From Hallerella sp963629575 (GTDB lineage: Bacteria; Fibrobacterota; Fibrobacteria; Fibrobacterales; Fibrobacteraceae), in assembly GCA_963629575.1 (NCBI GenBank), contig CAVGIM010000071.1, positions 1 through 6,904 of the forward strand: DNA of 6,904 nt. Direction: 5' to 3'. This document shows positions 6,204-6,904 of this stretch, piece after piece; position 1 is the first letter of the stretch; each line of letters opens with the position of its first letter. The position numbers and the translations under genes are program-made. The notes below the pieces were generated by a model, which searched no databases, was not told the DNA's origin, and saw nothing but the letters and a program-made list of their open reading frames with translations.

Positions 6204-6824
6204 TCAATCCTCGCTCATGGAGTATGTTTCGTCGTAAATTTCACTAAGGTTTCTGCCGTTGTAATTCCAGAAGCGGGTCGGTTGCAACGCAGAATCAATA
6301 TTGCGAATCTTCTTTGTTACACCGGTTAGAGAATATTCGTCTCCGTTAAACTTGATCTTGCGGGGGTCGCAGACTTCAACGACATATTCCTTGCCGTCGT
6401 AAGACATTGTCAGGCGATCTCCTTTAACAATCCCCATTTCCTCAAAGTTCAACGGTGGACGGCGTTTGCGAGATTTTTCCTCGGCTTCTTTTTCCTCAGT
6501 GGAAAGATTTTTTTGCAAATCTGTAGATAGCGTTTCGGTTACATTCTCTTTTTCAAATAGTTTTAATATGGCGAGAACCCTTTCGGAGGACATTCTGAAA
6601 AATTCGCGTTTTGGGTTTACACGGTCCGTAGAAAAAGCAACATGCAATGCTTCTTCCACTTTCTTGCAATCATCAACGCGGCAGGCGTAAACGCAGTTAA
6701 ACTGAAACGGAACGCTAGTCGTATAAAGTTCATTCATTCGTTGTGCTGCATCTTCTCGCTGCGTCATTCCGATTTTCAAAAGGCCTGGCATTCCGATTGT
6801 GTAAATTTCTTTCTGTAAAATCAA
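6204..6824 (-). CDS. GIY-YIG (T5orf172/Mug113-type) nuclease-domain protein with RAMA-like C-terminal domain
   Basis: This 206-residue protein is encoded convergently to the operon. The N-terminal ~85 residues resemble the T5orf172/Mug113 branch of GIY-YIG nucleases: EIYTIGMPGLLKIGMT for the two short motifs, R29 in AAQRMNELY, the VEEALHVAF segment with E57 and H61, and RVNPKREFF with E74. A charged linker (~85-125, many E and K) leads to a second domain (~125-180, FEEMGIVKGDRLTMSYDGK, then IKFNGDEYSLTGVTK) resembling RAMA-type modules, which are found with restriction and modification enzymes and may bind DNA. The start is uncertain. No in-frame ATG precedes the domain; TTG 6824 is the best candidate, TAG closes the frame eight codons upstream of the first conserved residues, and no ribosome site is visible. 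An out-of-frame ATG at 6832 stops after three codons. The N-terminus is shorter than in relatives I know (usually GYVYxLSNPxMPGL), so a damaged 5' end is possible. The role, in DNA restriction, repair or mobile-element biology, is unknown. Confidence 0.75.
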   Translation of the reverse strand: MILQKEIYTIGMPGLLKIGMTQREDAAQRMNELYTTSVPFQFNCVYACRVDDCKKVEEALHVAFSTDRVNPKREFFRMSSERVLAILKLFEKENVTETLSTDLQKNLSTEEKEAEEKSRKRRPPLNFEEMGIVKGDRLTMSYDGKEYVVEVCDPRKIKFNGDEYSLTGVTKKIRNIDSALQPTRFWNYNGRNLSEIYDETYSMSED

Positions 6825-6833
6825 TAATTCATG

Positions 6834-6854
6834 AAAAAGGCCCTACTTGGGCCT
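6834..6854 (-). terminator. Rho-independent terminator (minus strand), proximal
   Basis: Read on the minus strand: AGGCCC, loop AAGTA, GGGCCT, then TTTT, giving a 6-bp GC-rich stem followed directly by a T run. It ends 10 bases before the TTG start of the GIY-YIG gene. It probably ends a minus-strand transcript that enters from beyond the right edge of the window. On the plus strand the stem is followed by ATAAAC, without a T run, so the direction is clear. Confidence 0.75.
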
Positions 6855-6857
6855 ATA

Positions 6858-6880
6858 AACAAAAAGTGGAGTTCCCACTT
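6858..6880 (-). terminator. Second Rho-independent terminator or hairpin (minus strand), distal
   Basis: Minus strand: AAGTGG, loop GAACT, CCACTT, then TTTGTTTA, giving a 6-bp stem followed by a T-rich run. It is in tandem with the next hairpin, 4 to 10 bases further along the transcript. On the plus strand the stem is followed after three bases by GTTTTTGG, so weak bidirectional use is possible. The remainder of 6881-6904 shows nothing I can assign. Confidence 0.6.
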
Positions 6881-6904
6881 CCTGTTTTTGGTTTTGCGAC
6901 AAGT

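Overview
The window looks like a stretch of the chromosome of a Gram-negative bacterium, roughly 40-45% G+C by eye. A phosphoethanolamine-transferase-type enzyme with an N-terminal membrane domain and a non-cytoplasmic catalytic domain points to a diderm envelope. Codon use, the mix of ATG, GTG and TTG starts, and the surface-polysaccharide gene types would fit a gut or rumen organism such as Fibrobacter or a relative. That placement is a low-confidence inference; no ribosomal or other marker gene is present.

Layout. Five complete or nearly complete plus-strand genes and one gene remnant run head to tail from about 1 to 6168 with gaps of only 1 to 25 bases, so they probably form one transcription unit. 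(1) The C-terminal part of a TupA-like ATP-grasp protein (to 465), broken or frame-shifted near its 5' side and preceded by a run of ten G. (2) A family 2 glycosyltransferase (481-1338). (3) A polysaccharide pyruvyl transferase family protein (1340-2425). These three belong to capsule, O-antigen or exopolysaccharide synthesis. (4) and (5) An ABC-type AAA ATPase (2451-3701) and an HNH endonuclease (3707-4315) with the arrangement of the Septu antiphage pair PtuA-PtuB, also known as the effector module of some retrons. No reverse transcriptase is in view. (6) A 615-residue phosphoethanolamine-transferase-like membrane enzyme (4321-6168). Convergent to these, on the minus strand, lies a GIY-YIG (T5orf172/Mug113-type) nuclease-domain protein with a RAMA-like C-terminal domain (6204-6824). 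Two tandem minus-strand terminator hairpins sit immediately upstream of it (6834-6880).

The most striking element is a perfect 14-bp tandem repeat (8 full copies plus 12 bases of a ninth, 4783-4906) inside the phosphoethanolamine-transferase-like gene, between its fourth and fifth predicted membrane segments. Since 14 is not a multiple of 3, gain or loss of one unit shifts the frame and stops translation at 4907 or 4974, before the catalytic domain. Changes by three units keep the gene on and only lengthen or shorten a cytoplasmic loop by 14 residues. The repeat has no stop codon in any forward frame and encodes the same cyclic peptide in all three. This has the form of an on/off phase-variation switch for a surface-modifying enzyme, and in this copy it is ON. 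A plausible combined picture is a locus that varies the cell surface (polysaccharide genes, switchable surface modification), which can affect phage adsorption, and also carries an intracellular antiphage nuclease pair. The functional link is inference.
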